Shown here: piece after piece, positions 1-9,209 of the stretch
Numbering within the stretch: position 1 is the first letter of the stretch
How the letters are laid out: every line of letters starts with the position of its first letter
Source: Zoogloea oryzae
Lineage (GTDB): Bacteria > Pseudomonadota > Gammaproteobacteria > Burkholderiales > Rhodocyclaceae
Length of the DNA: 64,000 bases
NCBI RefSeq assembly: GCF_030161255.1
Contig: NZ_BSPX01000002.1
Span: 102,939-166,938 of the forward strand
Direction of reading: 5' to 3'
Translations under genes and position numbers: made by a program
The notes under the pieces: generated by a model
Databases searched by the model: none
What the model saw: only the letters and a program-made list of their open reading frames with translations
Told to the model about the DNA's origin: nothing

Positions 1-924
1 TCGGTGGCCGACGCCCAGCGCTTCCTCGACTGGAAGACGCCCAACGGCTGCGCCACCTGCCGCCCGGCCCTCAACTACTACTGCCTCTCCACCTGGCCCC
101 ACGAAGCCATCGACGACCCCCAGAGCCGCTTCATCAACGAGCGCGCCCACGCCAACATCCAGAAGGATGGCACCTACTCGGTGGTGCCGCGGATGTGGGG
201 CGGTCTCACCAACCCGGCCGAGCTGCGCGCCATCGCCGACGCGGCCGAGAAGTACAAGGTGCCCACCGTCAAGCTCACCGGCGGCCAGCGCATCGACCTG
301 CTGGGCGTGAAGAAGGAAGACCTGCCCGGCATCTGGGCAGATCTTGCCAAAGCTGGCATGGTCTCCGGCCAGGCCTACGGCAAGAGCCTGCGCACCGTGA
401 AGACCTGCGTCGGCTTTGATCACTGCCGCTTCGGCACCCAGCGCTCGATGGCGCTCGGCGTAAAGCTCGAGAAGATGCTCGACGGCATGTGGAGCCCCCA
501 CAAGGTCAAGCTGGCGGTTTCCGGCTGCCCGCGCAACTGCGCCGAATCCGGCATCAAGGACGTGGGCGTGATCGGTGTGGAGTCGGGCTACGAGATCTAC
601 ATCGGCGGCAACGGCGGCATCAAGACCGAGGTCGCCCAGTTCTTCTGCAAGGTGAAGGACGACGACGAGGTGCTCGAATACGCCGGCGCCTTCATCCAGC
701 TCTACCGGGAAGAAGGCTTCTACCTGGAGCGCACCTGCCACTACCTCGAACGGGTGGGCATGGATCACATCCGCCAGCACGTGCTGGACGACGCCGACCG
801 GCGCAGGGCGCTCTACGACACGCTGCTCTTCGCCCTCCAGAACTACAAGGACCCGTGGTCGACGATCGCCCAAGCCCAATCCGGCAGCGCGCTCAAGCGG
901 GACTTCGAAACCATCAAGGTTTAG
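1..924 (+). CDS. nirB: Nitrite reductase [NAD(P)H] large subunit, C-terminal part (5' end outside window)
   Basis: Siroheme/4Fe-4S nitrite reductase that reduces nitrite to ammonium in the cytoplasm. The frame is open at base 1, so only about the last 307 residues are present; the N-terminal FAD/NADH part lies to the left. The siroheme-iron-sulfur ligands are visible as C-x5-C (TCVGFDHC) and C-x3-C (CPRNC), with the surrounding sulfite/nitrite reductase ferredoxin-like half domain (SGCPRNCAESG). nirD follows nine bases after the stop, so the pair is co-transcribed. The downstream nitrate transporter points to an assimilatory nitrogen role. Identification is by motif and context and is secure. 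Confidence 0.95.
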   Translation, partial: SVADAQRFLDWKTPNGCATCRPALNYYCLSTWPHEAIDDPQSRFINERAHANIQKDGTYSVVPRMWGGLTNPAELRAIADAAEKYKVPTVKLTGGQRIDLLGVKKEDLPGIWADLAKAGMVSGQAYGKSLRTVKTCVGFDHCRFGTQRSMALGVKLEKMLDGMWSPHKVKLAVSGCPRNCAESGIKDVGVIGVESGYEIYIGGNGGIKTEVAQFFCKVKDDDEVLEYAGAFIQLYREEGFYLERTCHYLERVGMDHIRQHVLDDADRRRALYDTLLFALQNYKDPWSTIAQAQSGSALKRDFETIKV

Positions 925-933
925 GAGCCCGCC

Positions 934-1245
934 ATGAGCAACTGGAAAAGGATCTGCGCCACCCGTGACGTGCCCATGCTGGGCGCACGCATGGTAGCAA
1001 GCGAAGACCACGGCCGCATCGCGCTGTTTCGCAACGGCGCCGACGCCTTCTTCGCCCTGCGCGACAAGTGCCCCCACAAGGGCGGCCCGCTGTCCCAGGG
1101 CATCGTTCATGGCGCCACCGTCACCTGCCCGCTGCACAGCTGGAAGATCCAGCTGGAGGACGGCCAGGTGGTGCCGCCGGATGTGGGCTGCGTGAAACGC
1201 TATCCCGTCAAGGTCGAGCACGGCGACGTGTTCATCGACCTGTAA
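934..1245 (+). CDS. nirD: Nitrite reductase small subunit, Rieske-type
   Basis: Small partner subunit of NirB, 103 residues, the normal length for NirD. It is a Rieske-fold protein and here both ligand pairs of a [2Fe-2S] Rieske cluster are intact: C-x-H in CPHKGG (about residue 45) and C-x2-H in CPLHSW (about residue 65). Enterobacterial NirD has the fold but has lost cluster ligands, so this version probably binds a cluster and may pass electrons to the siroheme of NirB. ATG start nine bases after nirB, with a GGAG element in between. Confidence 0.93.
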   Translation: MSNWKRICATRDVPMLGARMVASEDHGRIALFRNGADAFFALRDKCPHKGGPLSQGIVHGATVTCPLHSWKIQLEDGQVVPPDVGCVKRYPVKVEHGDVFIDL

Positions 1246-1384
1246 CCCACACGTCCCGGGGGCGGTGACCGCTTCCAGGTGGTCTCCCCCGCCGCCCCCG
1301 ACGACGTGCCCCCTTCTCGCCCGATCAAGTCATGGCAGCGCCAATGCAGCGCCGCCGAGCCGAACTCGTAACCAGGAGCCTCAA

Positions 1385-2599
1385 ATGGACCGCAAATCAT
1401 TCCTCAAAGCCGGCCACACGCCCACCTTGCTGGCCGCCTTCCTCTACTTCGACCTCGCCTTCATGGTGTGGGTGCTGCTCGGCCCGCTGGGCGTGCAGAT
1501 CGCCAAGGATCTGGCCCTCGACCACACCCAGAAGGGCCTGATGGTCGCCACGCCGGTGCTCGCCGGTGCCCTCCTGCGCATCGTGATGGGCGTGCTGGTG
1601 GATCACCTCAAGCCCAAGAAGGCCGGCGCCATCGGCCAGGTCATCGTGATCGCCGCCCTGGCCGTGGCCTGGAAGTTCGGCATCCACAGCTACACCGAAG
1701 TGCTGGTGCTGGGCCTCTTCCTGGGCGTGGCCGGCGCGGCCTTCGCGGTGGCTCTGCCGCTGGCTTCCCGCTGGTATCCGCCGGAGCACCAGGGCACCGC
1801 GCTGGGCATCGCCGGCGCCGGCAACTCCGGCACCGCGCTGGCCGCGCTGTTCGGCCCGGGCCTCGCCGCCGCATTCGGCTGGGTGAATGTCTTCGGCCTC
1901 GCGTTGATCCCGCTGTCCATCGTCTTCGTGATCTACCTGGTGATGGCCAAGGACGCCCCCGAGTGCCCGCCGGCCAAGTCCCTCACCGAATACCTCGCGG
2001 TGTTGCGGGACAAGGATTCCTGGTGGTTCATGTTCTTCTACTCGGTCACCTTCGGCGGCTTCGTCGGCCTGGCCTCGTCCCTCACCATCTACTTCAACAC
2101 CCAGTACGGGCTTGATCCGAAGATGGCCGGCTTCTTCACCGCCGCCTGCGTGTTTGCCGGCAGTCTGGTGCGCCCCATTGGCGGCAACGTGGCCGACCGC
2201 ATCGGCGGCATCAAGAGCCTCACCGCGATGTACGTCCTCGCCGCGATCTTCCTCACCATCGTCAGCTTCGGCCTGCCCGAAGCCTGGCAGGCGCTGGCGA
2301 TCTTCGTCTGCGCGATGCTGTCCCTGGGCATGGGCAATGGCGCCGTGTTCCAGCTGGTGCCCCAGCGCTTCCGCAAGGAAATCGGCGTGATGACCGGCCT
2401 CGTCGGCATGGCCGGCGGCGTGGGCGGCTTCTACCTCGCCTCCAGCCTCGGCTACAGCAAGCAGGCCACCGGCAGCTACCAGTCCGGCTTCCTGATCTTC
2501 GCCGCGCTGGCCATCGCCGCCCTGATCGGCCTCACCGCGGTCAAGCGCCGCTGGCGTACCACCTGGGGTGCCCCGCACCTCACCGGCGCGCGGATCTGA
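1385..2599 (+). CDS. Nitrate/nitrite transporter of the MFS NarK/NasA family
   Basis: Inner-membrane major facilitator protein of 404 residues with about 12 hydrophobic segments, of the NarK/NasA nitrate porter group. Typical marks are the Gly-rich stretches GAGNSGTA and GMAGGVGG, which correspond to the two nitrate-signature helices of NarK-type porters. I place the start at the ATG preceded by CCAGGAGCC; the frame extends 40 codons further up, but that stretch is Pro/Ser-rich and reads as intergenic. Its position after nirBD indicates uptake of nitrate or nitrite for assimilation. Substrate direction (uptake versus exchange) cannot be told from sequence. Confidence 0.9.
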   Translation: MDRKSFLKAGHTPTLLAAFLYFDLAFMVWVLLGPLGVQIAKDLALDHTQKGLMVATPVLAGALLRIVMGVLVDHLKPKKAGAIGQVIVIAALAVAWKFGIHSYTEVLVLGLFLGVAGAAFAVALPLASRWYPPEHQGTALGIAGAGNSGTALAALFGPGLAAAFGWVNVFGLALIPLSIVFVIYLVMAKDAPECPPAKSLTEYLAVLRDKDSWWFMFFYSVTFGGFVGLASSLTIYFNTQYGLDPKMAGFFTAACVFAGSLVRPIGGNVADRIGGIKSLTAMYVLAAIFLTIVSFGLPEAWQALAIFVCAMLSLGMGNGAVFQLVPQRFRKEIGVMTGLVGMAGGVGGFYLASSLGYSKQATGSYQSGFLIFAALAIAALIGLTAVKRRWRTTWGAPHLTGARI

Positions 2600-2635
2600 T
2601 GCGCCGCCGCGGATGACGCGGAAACCCTGAAAGAC

Positions 2636-2675
2636 GCCGGGCCGATTGCGGTACGCTCACCACCGCCGGCCCGGC
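2636..2675 (+). repeat. Intergenic 9-bp inverted repeat upstream of the kinase/phosphatase gene
   Basis: GCCGGGCCG at 2636-2644 is exactly complemented by CGGCCCGGC at 2667-2675 around a 22-base loop. There is no T-run after it, so it is not a clear intrinsic terminator. It could be a processing or partial termination site between the transporter and the kinase/phosphatase gene. Confidence 0.35.
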
Positions 2676-2726
2676 TGCCGCATCTAGCGTATCCAGCCCA
2701 CCCTCAATCCTGACCGGACGCCCCCC

Positions 2727-4436
2727 ATGAGCGCCGCCTCGCCCCTTCGCGTATCCCTCGGCTACTCCTCCCTCACCGGCCCCCGACCGCGCAACGAGGA
2801 CTTCTGTGGCGCCGTCACGCCCGAAGGCCCGGAACTGGAGGCCAAGGGCATCCTGGCCGTGGTGGCCGACGGGGTCGGCGGTCACGCCAACGGGCGCGAG
2901 GCCTCCGAATACACCGTCCGCGGGCTGCTCTCCGACTACTACGCAACGCCCGAAACCTGGGCGGTCAACAAGTCCCTCGACACGGTGCTGGGCGCCCTCA
3001 ACCGCTGGCTGGTCGCCCACGCCGCGCGCACCCGCGAAACCGCCGGGATGGCCACCACCCTGTCGGCCATCGTGCTGCGTGGCCGGCGCTTCTACCTCGC
3101 CCACGTGGGCGACACCCGGATTTACCGCCTGCGTGGCGAACGCCTCGAACAGCTCACCACCGACCACGTGTGGGAGCACCCGGAGCTCAAGAACGTGCTG
3201 TCCCGCGCGGTGGGCCTTGATGCCCACGTGCAGGTGGATTACGCCGACGGCGACCTGGAAACCGGTGACGTGTTCGCGCTGACGAGCGACGGCGTGTGGG
3301 GCCAACTGGGCGACCGCAAGATCCGCGACATCCTGAAGGCCGCAGCCGATCCCCAGGACGCCGCCGCCCGCCTGGCGATGAGCGCCGAGGACGGCGGCAG
3401 CCAGGACAACTGCACCGCCGTGGTGGTGCGCATCGACGCCCTGCCGCCCGACCGCCTGCGCGACAACATTGCCCGCCTGCACCGCCTGCCGCTGCCGCCG
3501 CGCCTCAAGCCCGGCCAGACCATCGACGGGCTCACCGTCGACGCCCTGCTCCACGAATCCGTCGCCACCCTGCTCTACCGTGTGCGTGACGCCCGCGGCC
3601 AGCTCCGCGTGCTCAAAACCCTGCGCCCTGAGCACAGCGACGCGGAAGCCGCCGCCGCCCTCGCCCACGAGGAATGGCTCGCCCGAAGGGTGAACGACGC
3701 CTGGTTTCCCCAGGTCATCCCCCACCCGGAGCGCAGCCACCTGTACTACCTGATGAGCTGGCACGAGGGCGCCACCCTCAAGGCCCGCCTCGAAGGCGGC
3801 CACCGCTTCGGCGCCGGCGAAGTGGCCGAGCTGGGCACCCGCATCCTCAAGGGCCTCGCCAGCCTGCACCGCCTGTCCATCGTCCACCGGGACATCAAGC
3901 CCGACAACCTGCACCTGGATGCCGAAGGCCGCCTGCGCGTGCTGGACCTGGGCGTGGCTGCCTCGGACGGCTCGGCCGACGGCCAGAAGTTCCAGGAGAT
4001 CAACAACCCCGGCACCCCCAGCTACATGGCGCCCGAGCTCTACGGCCCCAAGACCGTGGCCGCCAACGTGCAGACCGACCTCTACGCCGTCGGCGTCACC
4101 CTCTACGAGCTCCTCACCCGCAAGTACCCCTACGGCGAGATCGAGCCTTTCCAGCACCCCAAGTTCGGCGATCCCGTGCCGCCCACCCGCTACCGGCCGG
4201 ACATCCCCGCCTGGCTCGAAGCCGTGCTCCTCAAGGCCGTCGCCCGCGAACCGAAGGCCCGCTTCGAGACCGCCGAGGAATTCCTGCTCGCCCTAGAGCG
4301 GGGCGCCAACCGGCCTCTGGCCGTCCCGCGCAAGTCGCCGCTCCTCGAACGCGATCCGCAACTGGGACTCAAGCTGCTCGCAGCGGGCTCTCTCGTGCTG
4401 AACGTCTTGCTGCTCTATCTGATGCTGGTCCGCTGA
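2727..4436 (+). CDS. Bifunctional PP2C-type phosphatase / Ser-Thr protein kinase fusion with C-terminal membrane anchor
   Basis: A 569-residue protein with two opposing enzyme domains. Residues about 10-240 form a PP2C/SpoIIE-like phosphatase (ADGVGG near 48, TSDGVWG near 190, QDNCTAVV near 226, giving the metal-binding Asp residues). Residues about 270-530 form a Hanks-type kinase: invariant Lys in VLKTL (near 295), catalytic HRDIKPDN (near 388), DLG in place of DFG, and GTPSYMAPE. One hydrophobic helix at the C-terminus (about 547-566) should anchor it in the inner membrane, domains inside. It follows the nitrate transporter after 127 bases on the same strand. From context I infer a role in nitrate assimilation, perhaps reversible phosphorylation of the transporter; the target is unknown. 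Confidence 0.9.
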   Translation: MSAASPLRVSLGYSSLTGPRPRNEDFCGAVTPEGPELEAKGILAVVADGVGGHANGREASEYTVRGLLSDYYATPETWAVNKSLDTVLGALNRWLVAHAARTRETAGMATTLSAIVLRGRRFYLAHVGDTRIYRLRGERLEQLTTDHVWEHPELKNVLSRAVGLDAHVQVDYADGDLETGDVFALTSDGVWGQLGDRKIRDILKAAADPQDAAARLAMSAEDGGSQDNCTAVVVRIDALPPDRLRDNIARLHRLPLPPRLKPGQTIDGLTVDALLHESVATLLYRVRDARGQLRVLKTLRPEHSDAEAAAALAHEEWLARRVNDAWFPQVIPHPERSHLYYLMSWHEGATLKARLEGGHRFGAGEVAELGTRILKGLASLHRLSIVHRDIKPDNLHLDAEGRLRVLDLGVAASDGSADGQKFQEINNPGTPSYMAPELYGPKTVAANVQTDLYAVGVTLYELLTRKYPYGEIEPFQHPKFGDPVPPTRYRPDIPAWLEAVLLKAVAREPKARFETAEEFLLALERGANRPLAVPRKSPLLERDPQLGLKLLAAGSLVLNVLLLYLMLVR

Positions 4437-4491
4437 ACACGGGAACACCGTAGGTTCTGCACGTTCGGCGCAAGGCAAATCGCCAGCCCCC

Positions 4492-4520
4492 TTTGGATGA
4501 ACGGAAAGCCGCTTTACAAT
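4492..4520 (+). promoter_or_regulatory. Candidate sigma-70 promoter for ychF
   Basis: A -10 hexamer TACAAT at 4515-4520 and a weak -35 TTTGGA at 4492-4497 are separated by 17 bases. The -10 lies 52 bases upstream of the ychF ATG. Judged by eye. Confidence 0.5.
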
Positions 4521-4572
4521 AGCGGGTTTTCCGGCACGCTTGCCGGAAGCCTCTGAACATCAAAGGAATTCC

Positions 4573-5664
<1,092 letters not shown>

Positions 5665-5665
5665 G

Positions 5666-5697
5666 CAGAAAGGGCGCCCCTCGGGACGCCCTTTCTG
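5666..5697. terminator. Bidirectional terminator hairpin between ychF and tatC
   Basis: An 11-bp perfect stem, CAGAAAGGGCG (5666-5676) with CGCCCTTTCTG (5687-5697), around a 10-base loop, begins two bases after the ychF stop. A/T-rich arms let it work from both directions. Confidence 0.8.
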
Positions 5698-5708
5698 TCA
5701 TGCAAACG

Positions 5709-5727
5709 GGGCGCTACGGCGCCCTTT
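5709..5727. terminator. Second hairpin between ychF and tatC
   Basis: GGGCGC-TACG-GCGCCC followed by TTTG, with a CAAA before the left arm that can extend the stem. It lies 17 bases past the tatC stop on the minus strand. The T-run is short, so it is a weaker terminator than its neighbour. Confidence 0.55.
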
Positions 5728-5743
5728 GCTGTTGTTGTCTGGC

Positions 5744-6481
5744 CTACTCGGCCACCGCCTCTGGCTGGCGTTTGGTGACGAAGCGCGCCAGGAAGATGCC
5801 CAGCTCGTAGAGCAGGCACATGGGGATCGCCAGCATCAGCTGGGAGACCACATCCGGCGGCGTCACCACTGCGGCGATCACGAAGGCGCCGACGATCACG
5901 TAAGGCCGCGCTTCCTTCAGCTTGGCCACATCGACGATGCCCATCTTGGTCAGCACGATCACGAACACCGGCACTTCGAAGGTGATGCCGAAGGCCAGGA
6001 ACATGGACATCACGAAGGCCAGGTACTGCTCGATGTCCGGCGCCGGAGTGATGCTCTTGGGCGCAAACTGGGCGATGAACTTGAACACCGTCCCGAACAC
6101 GAAGAAATAGCAGAAGGCCATCCCCGCCAGGAACAGGATGGTGCTCCCCACCACCAGCGGCAGGCCCAGGCGCTTTTCGTGGGCGTAGAGGCCGGGCGCG
6201 ATGAAGCACCAGGCCTGGTAAAGCACGAAAGGCAGCGCGATCACGAAGGCCACCAGCAGGGTGACCTTCATCGGCACGAAGAAGGGTGTGACGACGCCTG
6301 TGGCGATCATCCGCGTGCCTTCGGGCAAGGCCTGCATCATCGGTTGGGCCAGGATGTCGTAGATGTCGCCGGCCCAGGGCATCAGGCAGACGAACACCAC
6401 CACCACCGCCACCACCGCCCGCAGCAGGCGGTCGCGCAGTTCGACGAGGTGGGAAATGAAGGTATCTTCCTGGGCGCTCAT
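5744..6481 (-). CDS. tatC: Twin-arginine translocase subunit TatC
   Basis: Receptor core of the Tat system, which exports folded proteins with an RR signal across the inner membrane. 245 residues with six hydrophobic segments. The family's N-terminal cytoplasmic motif is present (FISHLVELRDRLLR) and so is the conserved FEVPVF-type segment in TM4 (FGITFEVPVFVIVL). The start overlaps the tatB stop by 4 bases (ATGA), so the two are translationally coupled. Last gene of the his-hinT-tat run. Confidence 0.97.
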   Translation of the reverse strand: MSAQEDTFISHLVELRDRLLRAVVAVVVVFVCLMPWAGDIYDILAQPMMQALPEGTRMIATGVVTPFFVPMKVTLLVAFVIALPFVLYQAWCFIAPGLYAHEKRLGLPLVVGSTILFLAGMAFCYFFVFGTVFKFIAQFAPKSITPAPDIEQYLAFVMSMFLAFGITFEVPVFVIVLTKMGIVDVAKLKEARPYVIVGAFVIAAVVTPPDVVSQLMLAIPMCLLYELGIFLARFVTKRQPEAVAE

Positions 6482-7017
6482 GACTTGGGATTCTTGGAGT
6501 CAGCAGGCGGGACGAAATCGAACCCCAGCTGGGGCTCCGGGGCAGCGGGCCCGGGAGGCGCGGCGGCAGGCTCGCCCGGTGGCGTCGTTGCGAACGATGG
6601 CATCGGCCCGGCATGGGCGTCCGCCTCGGCAAGCTGACGGTCCAGTTGCGCAGCAGCGGTGTCGTGCGCCTCGACGGGCGCTGCGTCGGCCGACGACGTC
6701 AGGCTCTTCTCGAGATCGGCCACCGCCGACGAAGCCGACGCCACGGAGGCATTGACGCTGCTCTCCACGCCCGCGATCTCGCTGCGCACCGACGACTCGA
6801 AGGCCATCGCCGAGGTACGGGCCTCTTCCTGCAGACGCTTGAGCTCGTCGAGCTGCATCTCGCGGTTGATGTCCGACTTCACGTCGGAGACATACCGCTG
6901 CAGGCGCCCCAGAAGGTGACCCGTGGTACGCGCCACCTTGGGCAGGCGCTCGGGGCCGAGCACCAGAAGGGCCACGATCCCGATGACCACGAGTTCGGAA
7001 AAACCGATATCGAACAT
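6478..7017 (-). CDS. tatB: Sec-independent translocase subunit TatB
   Basis: Partner of TatC in the Tat receptor complex. 179 residues: a short periplasmic start (MFDIGFSELVVIG), one transmembrane helix ending in the family's LGPERLP hinge, an amphipathic helix, then a long helical and finally Ala/Pro-rich cytoplasmic tail. The LGPERLP motif separates it from TatA, which has FGTKKL here. It lies 101 bases after tatA and overlaps tatC by 4 bases. Confidence 0.95.
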   Translation of the reverse strand: MFDIGFSELVVIGIVALLVLGPERLPKVARTTGHLLGRLQRYVSDVKSDINREMQLDELKRLQEEARTSAMAFESSVRSEIAGVESSVNASVASASSAVADLEKSLTSSADAAPVEAHDTAAAQLDRQLAEADAHAGPMPSFATTPPGEPAAAPPGPAAPEPQLGFDFVPPADSKNPKS

Positions 7018-7118
7018 CCGCTTCGCCTAACTTATCAAAACAACCCGGAGAGCCGGCACCAGAAACGAAAAAGGGGCGGCTGGATAGCGCCCCTTCCGCG
7101 CCGGCTGCGGGCCAGGAA

Positions 7119-7337
7119 TCAGGACTTGCTCTTGTCCCGGGCTTCCGCGTCGATGGTCTGCTTGCCACCATCGGCGATCTTCTGGCTCGCGTCGCCCTCG
7201 GCTTCGCGCATGCCGTCCTTGAAGCCCTTGACCGCACCGCCCAGATCCTGGCCGATGTTGCGCAGCTTCTTCGTGCCAAACACGAGCATGACGATGACCA
7301 GAACAATCAGCCAATGCCAAATGCTGAAGGAACCCAT
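7119..7337 (-). CDS. tatA: Sec-independent translocase subunit TatA
   Basis: Pore-forming Tat subunit of 72 residues. N-terminal transmembrane helix (SIWHWLIVLVIVMLVFGTKKL) followed by the amphipathic helix NIGQDLGGAVKGFKDGM, the standard TatA layout, and a short polar tail. ATG is preceded by CAGGAGATTCAA. It sits 17 bases behind hinT on the same strand, an arrangement common in betaproteobacteria. Confidence 0.96.
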   Translation of the reverse strand: MGSFSIWHWLIVLVIVMLVFGTKKLRNIGQDLGGAVKGFKDGMREAEGDASQKIADGGKQTIDAEARDKSKS

Positions 7338-7354
7338 TTGAATCTCCTGGAAAA

Positions 7355-7702
7355 CTACCGTTTAAGCATCGGCCCGACCGGCTCCTGCCCGCCTACGATG
7401 TGCATGTGCACATGCATGACTTCCTGCCCGCCGACGCGGCCTGTGTTAATGATGGACCGAAAGCCGTCGGTACTTCCTTGATCGACGGCAATCTGGTTGG
7501 CCACTGCGAGCATCCGCCCCAGCACGGGGATATCAGCCTCGGTAGCGTGCGCCAGCGAGGTGATGTGCCGTTTCGGGATCACCAGCACGTGGACAGGCCG
7601 CTGCGGCTGAATATCCCGGAAAGCCAGGACTTCTTCGTCTTCATAGACTTTCGCGGCGGGAATCTCGCCGCGAACGATACGGCAGAACAGGCAATCCTGC
7701 AT
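7355..7702 (-). CDS. hinT: HIT-family purine nucleoside phosphoramidase
   Basis: Histidine-triad hydrolase of 115 residues that cleaves adenosine phosphoramidates and similar AMP conjugates. The HIT motif HVHMHIVGG is present near the C-terminus (about residues 97-105), with the N-terminal CLFCRI zinc/fold motif. It lies between hisE (21 bases) and tatA (17 bases) on the same strand and is probably transcribed with them. Confidence 0.93.
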   Translation of the reverse strand: MQDCLFCRIVRGEIPAAKVYEDEEVLAFRDIQPQRPVHVLVIPKRHITSLAHATEADIPVLGRMLAVANQIAVDQGSTDGFRSIINTGRVGGQEVMHVHMHIVGGQEPVGPMLKR

Positions 7703-7723
7703 GGGAATCCTTACCGGTTTTCG

Positions 7724-8050
7724 TCAGTTTGCAGTCCGGGCCTTCTTCTCGTCGATGCCCGACACGCCTTCGCGACGGCGGAACTCGGCGAGCACGTCGT
7801 CTACCGACAAGCCAAAGTGATGCAGCAGGATCATGGTGTGGAACCACACGTCGGTGACCTCCCAGACCACATGCAGCAGATCCTTGTCCTTGGCGGCCAT
7901 GATGGTTTCGGCGGCCTCTTCGGCGACCTTCTTGCAGATGGCGTCGGTGCCCTTGTGGAACAGGCCGGAAACGTAGGACGACTCGGGACTCGCGTCCTTG
8001 CGGGAAGCCAGGGTCTCGGACACCCGGTGCAGCACTTCGATATCGATCAT
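7724..8050 (-). CDS. hisE: Phosphoribosyl-ATP pyrophosphatase
   Basis: Second step of histidine synthesis: PRATP to PRAMP plus pyrophosphate. A monofunctional 108-residue MazG-fold protein with the EEAAETIMAAKD metal-binding helix and the later EVTDVWFH helix. It is separate from hisI here, unlike the fused enterobacterial HisIE. Its ATG overlaps the hisI stop by 4 bases. Confidence 0.95.
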   Translation of the reverse strand: MIDIEVLHRVSETLASRKDASPESSYVSGLFHKGTDAICKKVAEEAAETIMAAKDKDLLHVVWEVTDVWFHTMILLHHFGLSVDDVLAEFRRREGVSGIDEKKARTAN

Positions 8051-8451
8051 TTGTAAATCTCCTTCGGGTCTTTCAGAACCGGATCAACGGCCTCCCAGCG
8101 GCCGTCGGCGAGGTACCTCTGGAAGAAGCAGCTGCGCCGCCCGGTGTGACAGGCAATGCCGCCCACCTGCTCGATCTTCAGAAGCACCACGTCGTTGTCG
8201 CAATCGATGCGGATCTCGCGGATCTTCTGGGTGTGGCCGGACTCCTCGCCCTTGTGCCACAGCTTGCCGCGGGATCTTGAAAAATAGACAGCCTCGCCGG
8301 TCTCGACCGTGCGCGCCAGGGCGTCGCGGTTCATCCAGGCGAACATCAGCACGTCGCCGGTTTCGGCATCCTGGGCGATGGCGGGGATCAGGCCGTCCTT
8401 GTCCCAGGTGAGTTCATCCAGCCAGGCGTTGGAACCAGGCGCGGCGCTCAC
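8047..8451 (-). CDS. hisI: Phosphoribosyl-AMP cyclohydrolase
   Basis: Third step of histidine synthesis, a zinc/magnesium enzyme opening the adenine ring of PRAMP. 134 residues, with the family motifs FSRSRGKLWHKGE and DCDNDVVL, and the metal cysteines in GGIACHTGRRSCFF. I chose the GTG at 8451 because its bases overlap the hisF stop (GTGA), matching the 4-bp couplings seen throughout this operon; the frame is open further up but only through hisF. Confidence 0.93.
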   Translation of the reverse strand: MSAAPGSNAWLDELTWDKDGLIPAIAQDAETGDVLMFAWMNRDALARTVETGEAVYFSRSRGKLWHKGEESGHTQKIREIRIDCDNDVVLLKIEQVGGIACHTGRRSCFFQRYLADGRWEAVDPVLKDPKEIYK

Positions 8452-9206
8452 AGACGCACCTCGATGCCGCGGGCGCGCATCAGCTCCTTGGCTTCGCGCA
8501 CCGTGTGGTCGCCGAAGTGGAAGATGCTGGCGGCCAGTACGGCATCCGCACGGCCCAGGGTGACGCCGTCGGCGAGGTGATCGAGACTGCCCACGCCGCC
8601 GCTGGCGATGACCGGGATCGAGATCGCGTCGGACACGGCGCGGGTGAGGCCCAGGTCGAAACCGTTCTTGGTGCCGTCGCGGTCCATGCTGGTGAGGAGG
8701 ATCTCGCCAGCACCGAGCTCGGCCACCTTCTGCGCCCACTCGACGGCATCCAGGCCGGTGCGGTTGCGCCCGCCATGGGTGAAGACTTCCCATTTGCCCG
8801 GTGCAACCTGCTTGGCGTCGATGGCGACGACGATGCACTGGCTGCCCACCTTGTGGGCGGCGTCGGCCACTACCTGCGGGTTATTGACCGCGGCGGTGTT
8901 GATGCTGACCTTGTCGGCGCCGGCATTAAGGAGGCGCCGCACGTCATCGACGGTGCGCACGCCACCACCGACGGTGAGGGGGATGAAGACCTGCTCGGCC
9001 ACCTGCTCGACCACGTGCAGGATGATGTTGCGGTCGTCGGAGCTGGCGGTGATGTCGAGGAAGGTGATCTCGTCGGCGCCCTGCTCGTCGTAGCGACGGG
9101 CGACCTCGACCGGATCGCCGGCATCCCGCAGCTCAAGGAAATTGACGCCCTTGACCACACGGCCGGCGTTCACATCGAGGCAGGGGATGATGCGTTTGGC
9201 GAGCAT
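8448..9206 (-). CDS. hisF: Imidazole glycerol phosphate synthase, cyclase subunit
   Basis: TIM-barrel subunit that, with HisH, makes imidazole glycerol phosphate and AICAR. 252 residues. Catalytic aspartates are in the expected places: PCLDVNAGRVVKG (Asp near 11) and VAIDAKQV (Asp near 130). The half-barrel repeat (TVGGGVRTVDD; ASGGVGSLD) shared with HisA is visible. It follows hisA by three bases and overlaps hisI. Confidence 0.97.
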   Translation of the reverse strand: MLAKRIIPCLDVNAGRVVKGVNFLELRDAGDPVEVARRYDEQGADEITFLDITASSDDRNIILHVVEQVAEQVFIPLTVGGGVRTVDDVRRLLNAGADKVSINTAAVNNPQVVADAAHKVGSQCIVVAIDAKQVAPGKWEVFTHGGRNRTGLDAVEWAQKVAELGAGEILLTSMDRDGTKNGFDLGLTRAVSDAISIPVIASGGVGSLDHLADGVTLGRADAVLAASIFHFGDHTVREAKELMRARGIEVRL

Positions 9207-9209
9207 GGA

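Noticed and set aside
2580..4157. A 525-codon minus-strand frame opposite the kinase/phosphatase gene
   Set aside because: Antisense shadow; the plus strand encodes intact catalytic motifs.
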